The notes under the pieces were generated by a model. That model had not been told where the DNA came from. It searched no databases and worked only from the letters and a program-made list of their open reading frames with translations. The position numbers were made by a program, and so were the translations under genes. A stretch of DNA of 64,000 bases from Aureibaculum sp. 2308TA14-22 (GTDB lineage: Bacteria; Bacteroidota; Bacteroidia; Flavobacteriales; Flavobacteriaceae): contig NZ_JBEWXT010000001.1 in the NCBI RefSeq assembly GCF_040538665.1, forward strand, positions 62,001 to 126,000, given 5' to 3'. This document shows positions 18,188 to 25,963 of the stretch, in pieces; position 1 is the stretch's first letter; each line of letters begins with the position of its first letter.

Positions 18188-20440
18188 TTATTTCTTCCGA
18201 GAATCTGTTCCCTCTCCCTCGGGGAGGGCTAGGGAGGGGCTACTTAATTTTTCTAATTCCAATTGATTTTTTACCAAATTATAATAGGCTCCTTTTTTAT
18301 TGAGCAACTCCTGATGATTCCCTGATTCTTTTATCTTGCCCTCATCCATAACCACAATTTGGTCGGCATGTTTAACGGTACTTAATCTGTGGGCAATAAT
18401 AATTACGGTTTTATCTTCAAAGAAATTATTCAGATTTTCCATGATGATACGCTCATTTTTCGCATCCAATGCAGAGGTAGCTTCATCAAAGAATAGTAAA
18501 TCAGGATTTTTATATACCGCCCTTGCAATAAACAAACGTTGTTTTTGACCTGTGCTGATGCCTATGCCTTCATTGCCAATTTTAGTGTTAAAGCCTAAGG
18601 GTAACGATTGTATAAAATCGTAAATATTGGCTGTTTTAACAGCAGACAACAAACGCTCTTGGTCAATAATATCTTCTCCTACGGCAATGTTGTAGGCAAT
18701 GGTATCATTAAAAATATAGCCTTCTTGCATTACCACACCACAATTGCTACGCCATGCTTTATGCGATATGGCACTTAGAAAATGGTCGCCATAGGTAATA
18801 TTTCCTTTATTAGGTTCGTAAAACTTCAACAAAATCTTCATTAAGGTGGTTTTTCCGCTGCCACTTGCCCCAACAATAGCCGTAATTTTATTGGCAGGGA
18901 TTTCCATGCTCAACTCCTTTATCACATTTTCGTCACTACCTATATATCGAAAAGAAATTTCGTTTAGTTTTAAATCTTGATTTGGTTTAATAGTTGAAAT
19001 TAACTGTTTTTCCTTATTTTCCTCATCTTCTTTATCATGGATTTCACCTAATCGTTCCAAACTTATTTTAGCATCTTGTGTAGCTTGTATAAAACCGACC
19101 AATTGGGTAATAGGTCCATTTAATTGACCAATAATGTATTGAATGGAAAGCATCATCCCTAAGGTAATAGAACCTTCAATGACCAAAATGGCTGAAGTAA
19201 ACGTGATAAAAATGTTTTTAATCTCGTTGATAAAAGAAGAGCCCACACCTTGGGTCTGCTCTAAGGCTAAACTTTGCATGGAAACCTTAAACAAACGAGC
19301 CTGTACAAACTCCCAGCCCCAACGTTTTTGCTTTTCGGCATTGTTCATTTTAATTTCCTGCATTCCGTTTACCAATTCAATTACGGTACTTTGTTCTTGG
19401 CTCAGTTGAGAAAACCGTTTATGGTCCAGTTCTTTTCTCCTTTTTAAGAAAAACAGAATCCAAATGACATAAATAATACTACCAACCGCAAAAATCAAAA
19501 AGATATAGAGGTTGTAGTAAATCAAAACCGCACCGAAAACGACTAGGTTCATCATGGAAAATAATGTACTTAGTGTTGAGCCTGTTAACAGTTTTTCTAT
19601 TCGGTTATGGTCATTGATACGTTGCATAATGTCGCCCGTCATTCGGGTATCAAAATAAGCAATGGGCAGGTTCATTAATTTTATAAAAAAATCGGAGACC
19701 AATGAAATATTTATGCGTGTGCTTAAATGCAACAAGATCCAACTTCTAAAAATATCGACACTGGTCCTGCCAATAAAAAGCATCAGTTGGGCAATAAGTA
19801 TTACATAAATAAAATTAATGTCCTGGTTCTGGATACCCACATCAACTATACTTTGGGTCAAAAAAGGAAAAATAAGCTGTAACAAACTGCCTACTAATAA
19901 CCCAATAAGCAATTGTACCAATAAGTTTTTGTACTTAAACAAATATTGGAACAAAAACTTAAACGACCTTTTGTCCGTATTGTCCCATTCCAGTTCCCTA
20001 AACTTTGGGGTGACCTCCAACAACAGGGCAATGCCTTCTTTAGTGTCTGTTGTGGCATTGTTACCTATCCAACGTTGTATAAATTCATCTTTGGTATAGG
20101 TTATCAACCCATAAGCAGGGTCGGAAATAGATACCACATCGTTTTTGATCTTATAAACCACAACAAAATGGTTCTTGTTAAAATGCACAACTAAAGGTAA
20201 CGGTGCTTCTGTTAGTTTTTGATAATCTATTTTAACCCCAATCGTTTTAAAACCGATGGCTTCTGCGGCATCGCTCAGTTTCATTAAGTTGCTGCCCTCA
20301 CGGGTAGTCTCGGACATGTCCCTTATTTCTTGCAACGTTATCAGTTTACCATAATGCTTGGCGACTATGCGTAAACAAGTGGGGCCACAGTCTTTGGAAT
20401 CTGGCTGTTTGTAGAAAGGGAATTTTTTGTTTGACACCAA
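18188..20440 (-). CDS. C39-peptidase ABC exporter (PCAT) for double-glycine peptides
   Basis: The protein has 750 residues in three parts. The C39 peptidase domain (1-140) has catalytic Cys18 (KDCGPTCL), His91 (NHFVVVY) and Asp107 (SDPAYG). A six-helix membrane domain spans about 165-450. The ATPase domain has Walker A GASGSGKTT (about 530), signature GISTGQKQR, Walker B LLFFDEATSALD and the switch His in IIAHRLSTVKHAD. Such PCATs cut leaders after Gly-Gly and export the core. Three matching peptides lie in the same cluster. The gene starts 7 bp after the TlpA gene of unit 2. The tail (PSLALPEGEG) is encoded by a GC-rich palindrome (18209-18241). Confidence 0.95.
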   Translation of the reverse strand: MVSNKKFPFYKQPDSKDCGPTCLRIVAKHYGKLITLQEIRDMSETTREGSNLMKLSDAAEAIGFKTIGVKIDYQKLTEAPLPLVVHFNKNHFVVVYKIKNDVVSISDPAYGLITYTKDEFIQRWIGNNATTDTKEGIALLLEVTPKFRELEWDNTDKRSFKFLFQYLFKYKNLLVQLLIGLLVGSLLQLIFPFLTQSIVDVGIQNQDINFIYVILIAQLMLFIGRTSVDIFRSWILLHLSTRINISLVSDFFIKLMNLPIAYFDTRMTGDIMQRINDHNRIEKLLTGSTLSTLFSMMNLVVFGAVLIYYNLYIFLIFAVGSIIYVIWILFFLKRRKELDHKRFSQLSQEQSTVIELVNGMQEIKMNNAEKQKRWGWEFVQARLFKVSMQSLALEQTQGVGSSFINEIKNIFITFTSAILVIEGSITLGMMLSIQYIIGQLNGPITQLVGFIQATQDAKISLERLGEIHDKEDEENKEKQLISTIKPNQDLKLNEISFRYIGSDENVIKELSMEIPANKITAIVGASGSGKTTLMKILLKFYEPNKGNITYGDHFLSAISHKAWRSNCGVVMQEGYIFNDTIAYNIAVGEDIIDQERLLSAVKTANIYDFIQSLPLGFNTKIGNEGIGISTGQKQRLFIARAVYKNPDLLFFDEATSALDAKNERIIMENLNNFFEDKTVIIIAHRLSTVKHADQIVVMDEGKIKESGNHQELLNKKGAYYNLVKNQLELEKLSSPSLALPEGEGTDSRKK
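18209..18241. repeat. GC-rich REP-like palindrome encoding the exporter's C-terminal tail
   Basis: CTCCC-TCG-GGGAG and flanking CCCTC/GAGGG repeats stand out from AT-rich surroundings. They translate to SPSLALPEGEG. PLPEGEG-like tails from such palindromes recur in unrelated bacterial proteins, which points to a repeat that captured the stop codon. Confidence 0.6.
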
Positions 20441-20447
20441 AAATAAT

Positions 20448-21806
20448 CTATTTTTTGTCCTCTAAAATTTTATCTAAATTATATAAGGCATCTTCACCCA
20501 CCCCTCTATATATTATCATTTTTGTGCTATTGTCTACTAAGATAAACGTAGGGTATTTGCCAATATTTAACTTACTTATAATAGGCTTTTTCTTATTTTT
20601 AACATCTACAAATGTTTGCTTCCATGGTATGTTGTTATCATCAATATATTTTTTAACAGTATTAATATCCCTATCGTAAGCTATACCTAAAATATCAACT
20701 TCCTTTTTATAATTAGTATAAAGTTTCTTTAATCTAGGGGTGGTTTTTATACAAGGTTTGCACCAAGTACCCCAAAATTCCAACAAAGTATATTTTTTTG
20801 AAAAATATTCATTGTCATATAGATTATAAGTAAAGCTATTTGTTAGATCATTAAATTTTAGGTTATATATTTTATAACCTAATTTATGACTATAGAATGG
20901 TTTATCAAGATTAATTTTTTTTAAAAACAATTCAGTAACTGAATTATTAATACTGTCTAAAATATAAAATTGATTTTCTATTTTTACAGTATCCTTAATT
21001 TTATATTCAAAATTAAAATTATAATCACTACTTGAATTACTAAAAGGTAAAGAATCAGGTTTAACTAATATACTTAGGTAAGGATAAATTCCTTGTACTG
21101 CCACTACATATTTCCTTTTAGTAAACCTAATATTGCCTTCCCAGTAATCCTTGAATCTTATGTGAATTCTAGATCTGTTAATGTTTTCATTACTGCTTAA
21201 AGAGCCATTATAGCTAGAATAAGAATTAGGATAAAATAACACTTCTCTATCGGTAATAGAGGTTTTTTCTTTGATGTTATTATAGAATCCAACCTTGTAA
21301 GTTCGAAGGTCATCGATATCTAATTCAGAATTATTAATTCTAAAATTATTGTCAAACACAACTGATTCATCATCTTTAAAAAAATTGTTGTTATTTTTAT
21401 CTAAAGTAACATTCTCTTTTCCATTTCTGTATTCCACCAAAAAATTCATAGGTTTCATATATATTTTTCTTTTCTCTGAAGATGTATCAATTTTTAAATC
21501 GATAATCTTTTGTTTATTAATCATTCCCATTTGATAGAGCTCATATTTAAACCTTTTATTATCTAATATTAGCGAAGATATATAAGAAGAGTCTTGTTTA
21601 AAGTTTTTGACATTATTCTTAAGATACTCATAGTATAAAGGATAAGAATGTTTTATGGAAGATGCCATAAAAGTATTGGTCATGCTATTAAATGCAATAT
21701 TTCTTTTACTCGTTTTTCCAAGCTGAATACTATAGTGTTCAATTTGATTTTTTTCTGTACAAATTGTTAATAAAAATATTAAAATCAAGTATATTATTTT
21801 CTTCAT
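20448..21806 (-). CDS. TlpA-like thioredoxin-domain lipoprotein, unit 2 (CKPC)
   Basis: The protein has 452 residues. MKKIIYLILIFLLTIC is a lipoprotein signal. Residues 20-320 are a poorly conserved, Asn/Lys/Tyr-rich domain. The C-terminal thioredoxin domain holds LEFWGTWCKPCIKTTP and a cis-Pro in IGKYPTFILVD. The dipeptide KP between the cysteines differs from the CAPC and CGPC of the two sister proteins, which changes redox potential in thioredoxins. It lies between precursor 2 and the exporter gene. It probably handles disulfides of the exported peptide in the periplasm; this is inferred from context. Confidence 0.9.
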   Translation of the reverse strand: MKKIIYLILIFLLTICTEKNQIEHYSIQLGKTSKRNIAFNSMTNTFMASSIKHSYPLYYEYLKNNVKNFKQDSSYISSLILDNKRFKYELYQMGMINKQKIIDLKIDTSSEKRKIYMKPMNFLVEYRNGKENVTLDKNNNNFFKDDESVVFDNNFRINNSELDIDDLRTYKVGFYNNIKEKTSITDREVLFYPNSYSSYNGSLSSNENINRSRIHIRFKDYWEGNIRFTKRKYVVAVQGIYPYLSILVKPDSLPFSNSSSDYNFNFEYKIKDTVKIENQFYILDSINNSVTELFLKKINLDKPFYSHKLGYKIYNLKFNDLTNSFTYNLYDNEYFSKKYTLLEFWGTWCKPCIKTTPRLKKLYTNYKKEVDILGIAYDRDINTVKKYIDDNNIPWKQTFVDVKNKKKPIISKLNIGKYPTFILVDNSTKMIIYRGVGEDALYNLDKILEDKK

Positions 21807-21823
21807 TTAAATTTTAATTTAAA

Positions 21824-21850
21824 GGGTTGCTAATTTTGAATTAGCAACCC
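21824..21850 (-). other. Intergenic hairpin between precursor 2 and its TlpA gene
   Basis: GGGTTGCTAATT (21824-21835) pairs perfectly with AATTAGCAACCC (21839-21850). On the minus strand it is followed by TTTAAATT, a weak U tract, so partial termination or processing could set a high precursor-to-TlpA ratio. Confidence 0.75.
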
Positions 21851-21886
21851 AAAATCTCAATAATAAAAAGTTTATTTTGCTACAAA

Positions 21887-22099
21887 TCAACTAGGCTCTC
21901 TTAAATCACAACCTTTCCATTGTTCTCCCATACAAGGTATGTCTTTGCAATAACCTTCAAGACCTCTCATAGGGTCACCCGCACAATCTGAATCTAAGCT
22001 GCATTGGTTAGTACACCCCTCATCTGCATTACCTCCAAAAACACTTTTTAACTCATTTCTTTGAAGCAATTCATTTGCTTCAACTTTAAATTTTTTCAT
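21887..22099 (-). CDS. Double-glycine-leader Cys-rich precursor peptide 2
   Basis: The product has 70 residues: a 23-residue leader (FKVEANELLQR, NELKSVFGG) nearly identical to the two sister peptides, then a 47-residue core with six Cys spaced GC, QC, DC, YC, PC, GC. Six evenly spread cysteines and Asp/Gly-rich loops recall small disulfide-knotted peptides, but I recognise no named family. The product should be cut after Gly23 by the C39 exporter encoded 1.7 kb downstream. It is preceded by structured element copy 2 and followed by a hairpin and the CKPC lipoprotein gene. No bacteriocin core motif is recognisable. Confidence 0.88.
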   Translation of the reverse strand: MKKFKVEANELLQRNELKSVFGGNADEGCTNQCSLDSDCAGDPMRGLEGYCKDIPCMGEQWKGCDLREPS

Positions 22100-22148
22100 A
22101 AAAAAAAATATTTAATTTTCATACCAAAACCATTAAAATGATTTGGCA

Positions 22149-22156
22149 TATATTTG
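22149..22156 (+). promoter_or_regulatory. Putative -7 box TATATTTG of structured RNA copy 2
   Basis: Same TAnnTTTG box and spacing to the hairpins as copy 1; there is no TTG at the -33 distance. Confidence 0.55.
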
Positions 22157-22244
22157 CCCTGAACAATTAAAGACCATCAAGGTTTTGGTCTGCCTTTCGC
22201 GAAAAGGATATTGTTTATTGCCCCGAATATTCGGGGCTTTTTAT
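22157..22244 (+). ncRNA. Structured RNA element, copy 2 (divergent from precursor 2)
   Basis: Identical to copy 1 over 96 bp (from the -7 box) except two adjacent changes in the terminator loop (GC to AT). It ends with GCCCCGA/TCGGGGC and a T run, which again abuts the stop codon of the next gene upstream of the peptide (TlpA unit 3). The flanks diverge at once on both sides, so the element is a discrete unit and not part of a larger duplication. Confidence 0.72.
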
Positions 22245-23767
22245 TAATTGTTTTTTAAATTAATTTTATCAATTATTTTTTTAAAGGCTAGGCTATCGGA
22301 GGGTCTGGGAGAATCCTCTGCTACAAGTAAATTTTGCTTATCAAAAATAACATATCTCGGAATGAAAAGCACCTTTAAAAGCTTAATTATGTCAGAATTT
22401 TTATGATTTAGAACGAGATATTGATTTTTTAACAAACCATAGTCAGATAATTCTCTGGTTTTTTTTATCCAGGCCTCTTTATCTTCATCAATAGAAAGAT
22501 ATATCCAATCTACGTCATCAGAAATATGTAATTTATTTCTAATTAAATTACTTTTTTTTACTTCTGTAATGCATGGGCCACACCAACTTGCCCAAAAATC
22601 AATTACCTTAATTCGTTCTTCCGATTTTTGAAATATTTCGTTAATTGATAAGGTATCTCCTTTGAGGTTTATTATTTGACTATTTAAAACTTTTGACGAC
22701 AATTTTTTGTTTAAATTGTTTAGACTTTTTTTAATGCTTTCAATTTTTGTTAATTGACTTTTCTTTGAAAAGTTGTGTTCGTAAGAATCAATCAACTGCC
22801 AGACTTTTTCTTTATTCTCATCTGGATTTTCAGTGAAATAATCAGTTATCAACCTAAAAATTGCATAATCCCGTACTTTTCCATTTAAATTGTTTAAAAT
22901 AAAATTCTTTTCTTCTACAAATCTTTCACTGGAAAATGCTTTATGATTACTATTAATAAAATAATATCGCAGATAATTAAGTAAACTTAAATAAAAGAAA
23001 TCTACATCAATTAATTCAGGTCTATCAAATATCTCTATGGAAATGTGATCAAAATAACTATCAATATCAAAATTCTTTCCTCCTTGTTTTATCAATTCTG
23101 GTATACTATTTTTTGGGAAAATTAACTGACCATTTATTTTTTTTGGTGCTATCAAATTATATAAATATTCAAACTCTAACCTTCCTTTAACCAATCTAAT
23201 AAAATCGCTAGACATTTTATTACTCTCAATATAATTCTCGTAAAAACTAATTTTTCCTTTATTTAGATATTTACATTTATTTTTGTAATTGGTTAAATTA
23301 TCCTCATGAATTGGCCATTTCGAAAATATACTATCCATTTTAGGATAGAATAAATATCTTGCTAAATTTTTCCCTTTAAAACTAATTTTTTTATCCTTGA
23401 TCAGAAATGAGATACTATCTCCAGGCAAAATTAATAGCCTCACATTATAATTGGTTTTTCCAATGAAATCGAGAGTAGAAAATTTTGGATTAACAATATC
23501 TTTTATTTTTATAATTACCGAATCTTTGTTGATTCTTTTAATTGAATTAATAGTGTCTTTATTGTATCTAAAATTAAAACCAGAAAGATTAATAATTTGA
23601 AAACCATTGTCATCATATGTTTTCCCATAAAGAACAACGGCACTGCTTTTATAAGGTCTTATTAAATTTAATTCAGATGATGTTTTTTTTGATTCAAATT
23701 TTGTTTTAACACAACCGATACAACAAGAAACTATGATACATAAGATAATAATATAATATCCTTTCAT
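22244..23767 (-). CDS. TlpA-like thioredoxin-domain lipoprotein, unit 3 (CGPC)
   Basis: The protein has 507 residues. The signal MKGYYIIILCIIVSCCIGC has several cysteines; Cys19 best fits the lipobox. A long variable domain follows, then a C-terminal thioredoxin domain with VIDFWASWCGPCITEVKK and cis-Pro in LFIPRYVIFD. It is a sister of the proteins at 14947 and 20448: same layout and local similarity around WASWC and the IPRY motif, but the long N-terminal halves are strongly diverged. It follows precursor 3 after a perfect hairpin. The likely role is thiol exchange on the cognate Cys-rich peptide, by inference. Confidence 0.9.
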   Translation of the reverse strand: MKGYYIIILCIIVSCCIGCVKTKFESKKTSSELNLIRPYKSSAVVLYGKTYDDNGFQIINLSGFNFRYNKDTINSIKRINKDSVIIKIKDIVNPKFSTLDFIGKTNYNVRLLILPGDSISFLIKDKKISFKGKNLARYLFYPKMDSIFSKWPIHEDNLTNYKNKCKYLNKGKISFYENYIESNKMSSDFIRLVKGRLEFEYLYNLIAPKKINGQLIFPKNSIPELIKQGGKNFDIDSYFDHISIEIFDRPELIDVDFFYLSLLNYLRYYFINSNHKAFSSERFVEEKNFILNNLNGKVRDYAIFRLITDYFTENPDENKEKVWQLIDSYEHNFSKKSQLTKIESIKKSLNNLNKKLSSKVLNSQIINLKGDTLSINEIFQKSEERIKVIDFWASWCGPCITEVKKSNLIRNKLHISDDVDWIYLSIDEDKEAWIKKTRELSDYGLLKNQYLVLNHKNSDIIKLLKVLFIPRYVIFDKQNLLVAEDSPRPSDSLAFKKIIDKINLKNN

Positions 23768-23783
23768 TATTTTGATTTTTAAT

Positions 23784-23813
23784 AATAAGGGTATTTTTAA
23801 AAATACCCTTATT
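23784..23813 (-). other. Intergenic hairpin between precursor 3 and its TlpA gene
   Basis: AATAAGGGTATTT (23784-23796) pairs perfectly with AAATACCCTTATT (23801-23813). There is no U tract on the minus strand, so this looks like a stabilising or processing hairpin rather than a full terminator. Confidence 0.75.
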
Positions 23814-23821
23814 TAATTTAT

Positions 23822-24034
23822 TTAACATATACAAACACCGCCTGAACCACCGTGATTTTGGCATGCATAGTCCATAGAGCCAGCAATACAATCTAAACAG
23901 TTTGCAATGATATTATCTCCATTCTCATCTTTATCTTTACAGGAGACCGTGCAGTAGGGTTCTGACCCTCCAAAAACACTTTTTAACTCATTTCTTTGAA
24001 GCAATTCATTTGCTTCAACTTTAAAATTTTTCAT
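23822..24034 (-). CDS. Double-glycine-leader Cys-rich precursor peptide 3
   Basis: The product has 70 residues: the shared 23-residue leader (FKVEANELLQR, NELKSVFGG), then a 47-residue core with seven Cys (PYC, VSC, ANC, LDC, YAC, GVC, IC at the end). An odd cysteine number leaves one free thiol, a dimer link or a modified residue. The C-terminal part has a Gly-Gly-Ser-Gly-Gly run before CIC. It is the first peptide gene after the VKOR-thioredoxin gene and is preceded by structured element copy 3. Export and cleavage by the C39 transporter of the cluster is inferred from the leader. Confidence 0.88.
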   Translation of the reverse strand: MKNFKVEANELLQRNELKSVFGGSEPYCTVSCKDKDENGDNIIANCLDCIAGSMDYACQNHGGSGGVCIC

Positions 24035-24054
24035 CGTTATAGAATTTTAATTAA

Positions 24055-24062
24055 TACTTTTG
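24055..24062 (+). promoter_or_regulatory. Putative -7 box TACTTTTG of structured RNA copy 3
   Basis: Matches TAnnTTTG and is followed, as in copies 1 and 2, directly by CC and the first hairpin. No TTG at the -33 distance. Confidence 0.55.
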
Positions 24063-24150
24063 CCTTGAATGGATCAGGGCATTCAAGACTATGCCCATTA
24101 TTCGCGAAATAATTCCGTACATTGCCTCGAGTACTCGGGGCTTTTTTTTA
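24063..24150 (+). ncRNA. Structured RNA element, copy 3 (diverged sequence, same fold)
   Basis: The sequence differs widely from copies 1 and 2 but keeps the architecture. Hairpin 1 is CTTGAATG/CATTCAAG (24064-24087). Hairpin 2 is TTATT-CGCGA-AATAA (24098-24112), the same loop as CCTTT-CGCGA-AAAGG in the other copies with compensatory stem changes. The terminator GCCTCGA/TCGGGGC (24124-24141) with T8 contains a T-G pair that is a valid wobble only on the plus strand. GGGCAT (24077) can alternatively pair with ATGCCC (24091). Confidence 0.7.
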
Positions 24151-24207
24151 TTGAAACTCAATTTTAAGAAATCTTTATAGACACACTTAAAATTGTTAGT
24201 TGAACTA

Positions 24208-24227
24208 ATTCCGTTGTAAAACGGAAT
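24208..24227. other. Perfect 8-bp hairpin after the VKOR gene
   Basis: ATTCCGTT pairs with AACGGAAT around a GTAA loop, 22 bp past the VKOR stop. There is no T run on either strand, so it is not a classic terminator. Confidence 0.5.
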
Positions 24228-24248
24228 CTCATCAATATGTATTTATTA

Positions 24249-25838
24249 TTAAATTAATACCTCACTTAAATCTTCTATACTATATTCTTTGGGTAATTTA
24301 TACCCATTAATAAATAGGGTTGGGGTATGTGTAATATTTTCCGCTTTACACCACGCCTTCATATCTTCTATCTTATCATTTTGTTGTTCCAATTCTCCAT
24401 TCATCGGGTATTGTTTTGCAAAGACATCATAATCTTTTTTCTCTGCCATATACCATTGATCTAATGCTTTTTGAGTTTCCTCTTTCTTATTATGGGCATC
24501 AATAGCTAAAAAATGCCGTACGGGTTTTGCTTTACGGTCTTTTTCGTTAGTTGTTGCCGTAAACAAAACTTGTAAATTAATGCTCCCAACATTTACCAAA
24601 TGCTCTAAAACAGGGTGTGCTTTTGCACATGGCCCGCAATAGGGGTTACATACTTTTATAACATTATACTTTGCATTTTTATTGGTTATTGAAATGCCTA
24701 AACCATCCGTACTATGTGTAACTTTATCAGACTTTGACAATAAACTTTTCAGCACAAAAGGGTTAGCCTTTATTTTTTTAAGTCCGCGTTTATACACATT
24801 GGTTTCTTTTTGTTGTTCTATTAAGGGTTTTATTAGTTTCCAAGACACAATAGGTATTAAAAACAAAGCCGCATATAACGGCAATAATTCTATGGCAAAG
24901 GTATTTTTATAAAACCCACCTAAAAAAGCAATGCCTACTTCTGCAACCAAAACGACTTGTATAACAATACAGAATTTGCACCATTGTTTAATAACCGCTG
25001 CTTGGTAATAGATAGAAATGGCAATAGCAGGTAGCGTTATTATGCTTGTAATTGCCAATATGCCAATTGCTGCACTTGAAAAAGTAAATAATGCTAAGTA
25101 GGTAAAAGTAGCAAAGAAATAAGAAAACCCTAATAATCCTAAACTTAAGTTGCCATCAAATAATGAAGCGTATTTAGATTTTAATACCGCATTGCAATTT
25201 ATATTTTTGCCACCTGTACAAAAACTTTGTAAGGTTGGATTATATTGGTCCACATCAAACCATAACAGAAATACACCTGCGGTTAAACCAACTAATTTTA
25301 ACAGACCATATACAACGGTATAGGTTGTTAATGTACTATTGCCAAAAACATCTGACTTTGTAAAGCTAATTACCACCCAAAGGGTCAACAGTAGAGCCGA
25401 TGTGCCAATTAAAACGGTTGTAAGCCTTTTGTCTGCTAGTTTTTTCTCAATATCAATTTCTTTTGAGGTTGCATTGGTTTCTGCCATAAGGCAAACACCT
25501 GTCCATAGTTTTAAAAACTTGGCTTTAGTCAACTCTTGTTTTTTATTTTTATCATCAAAATAGGTAACCGTTGTATCAGTAATATTGGTTAGGGTATAAA
25601 AAAGTGTTCTGCTATGGACGGAAACTTGGACAATACATGGAGTTGATAGCTCATCAAATTTTTCTTCAGTAATTTTTACAGCTAAATTTTCAATGTTGTA
25701 CCTTGTCAACGTATCTGCAATGGACAACAAACTGGGGTGGTCAGGGTGCGATAAAATGTTATCTTTTAAATAGGCGTTGGTATGTTTAACCTTAAGTCGT
25801 TTTAAAAGTTGTTTTGTAGCGATGTAACAATTATCCAT
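24249..25838 (-). CDS. C39-like / VKOR / thioredoxin fusion protein (disulfide-forming)
   Basis: The protein has 529 residues. Residues 1-120 resemble a C39 peptidase domain (HPSLLSIADTL; PCIVQVSVHS; FLKLWTGVCLMAE) but lack a KDCGxxC nucleophile motif, so it is probably a catalytically dead leader- or substrate-binding module. Next come about five membrane helices with VKOR features: CTGGKNINC (loop Cys pair) and CKFC (quinone-side CxxC). The C-terminal DsbA/thioredoxin_4 domain has CNPYCGPCAKAH. VKOR fusions couple quinone reduction to disulfide formation in exported proteins. It is located at the head of three Cys-rich peptide units, which it could oxidise. Confidence 0.88.
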   Translation of the reverse strand: MDNCYIATKQLLKRLKVKHTNAYLKDNILSHPDHPSLLSIADTLTRYNIENLAVKITEEKFDELSTPCIVQVSVHSRTLFYTLTNITDTTVTYFDDKNKKQELTKAKFLKLWTGVCLMAETNATSKEIDIEKKLADKRLTTVLIGTSALLLTLWVVISFTKSDVFGNSTLTTYTVVYGLLKLVGLTAGVFLLWFDVDQYNPTLQSFCTGGKNINCNAVLKSKYASLFDGNLSLGLLGFSYFFATFTYLALFTFSSAAIGILAITSIITLPAIAISIYYQAAVIKQWCKFCIVIQVVLVAEVGIAFLGGFYKNTFAIELLPLYAALFLIPIVSWKLIKPLIEQQKETNVYKRGLKKIKANPFVLKSLLSKSDKVTHSTDGLGISITNKNAKYNVIKVCNPYCGPCAKAHPVLEHLVNVGSINLQVLFTATTNEKDRKAKPVRHFLAIDAHNKKEETQKALDQWYMAEKKDYDVFAKQYPMNGELEQQNDKIEDMKAWCKAENITHTPTLFINGYKLPKEYSIEDLSEVLI

Positions 25839-25929
25839 AATCTGACAGTTATTATTTGAAACAGTTCAATTTCAACATTGAATGTATCAATAAAATTAGA
25901 TATAACTTTTGTAAAACTTGAAGTTTTTT

Positions 25930-25960
25930 CCTTACTAAAAGTAAGGCTTTTCCTTACTTT
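25930..25960. other. Two mutually exclusive hairpins between response regulator and VKOR gene
   Basis: CCTTACT (25930-25936) pairs with AGTAAGG (25940-25946), or AAGTAAGG (25939-25946) pairs with CCTTACTT (25952-25959). The second is followed on the plus strand by T6. The minus-strand mRNA could form either, an arrangement seen in attenuators. It lies just beyond the regulator's stop. Confidence 0.6.
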
Positions 25961-25963
25961 TTT

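Noticed and set aside
16693-24150. Reading the repeated elements as a CRISPR array or IS ends
   Set aside because: The copies are kilobases apart, each tied to a peptide gene, with no spacers, transposase or target duplications.
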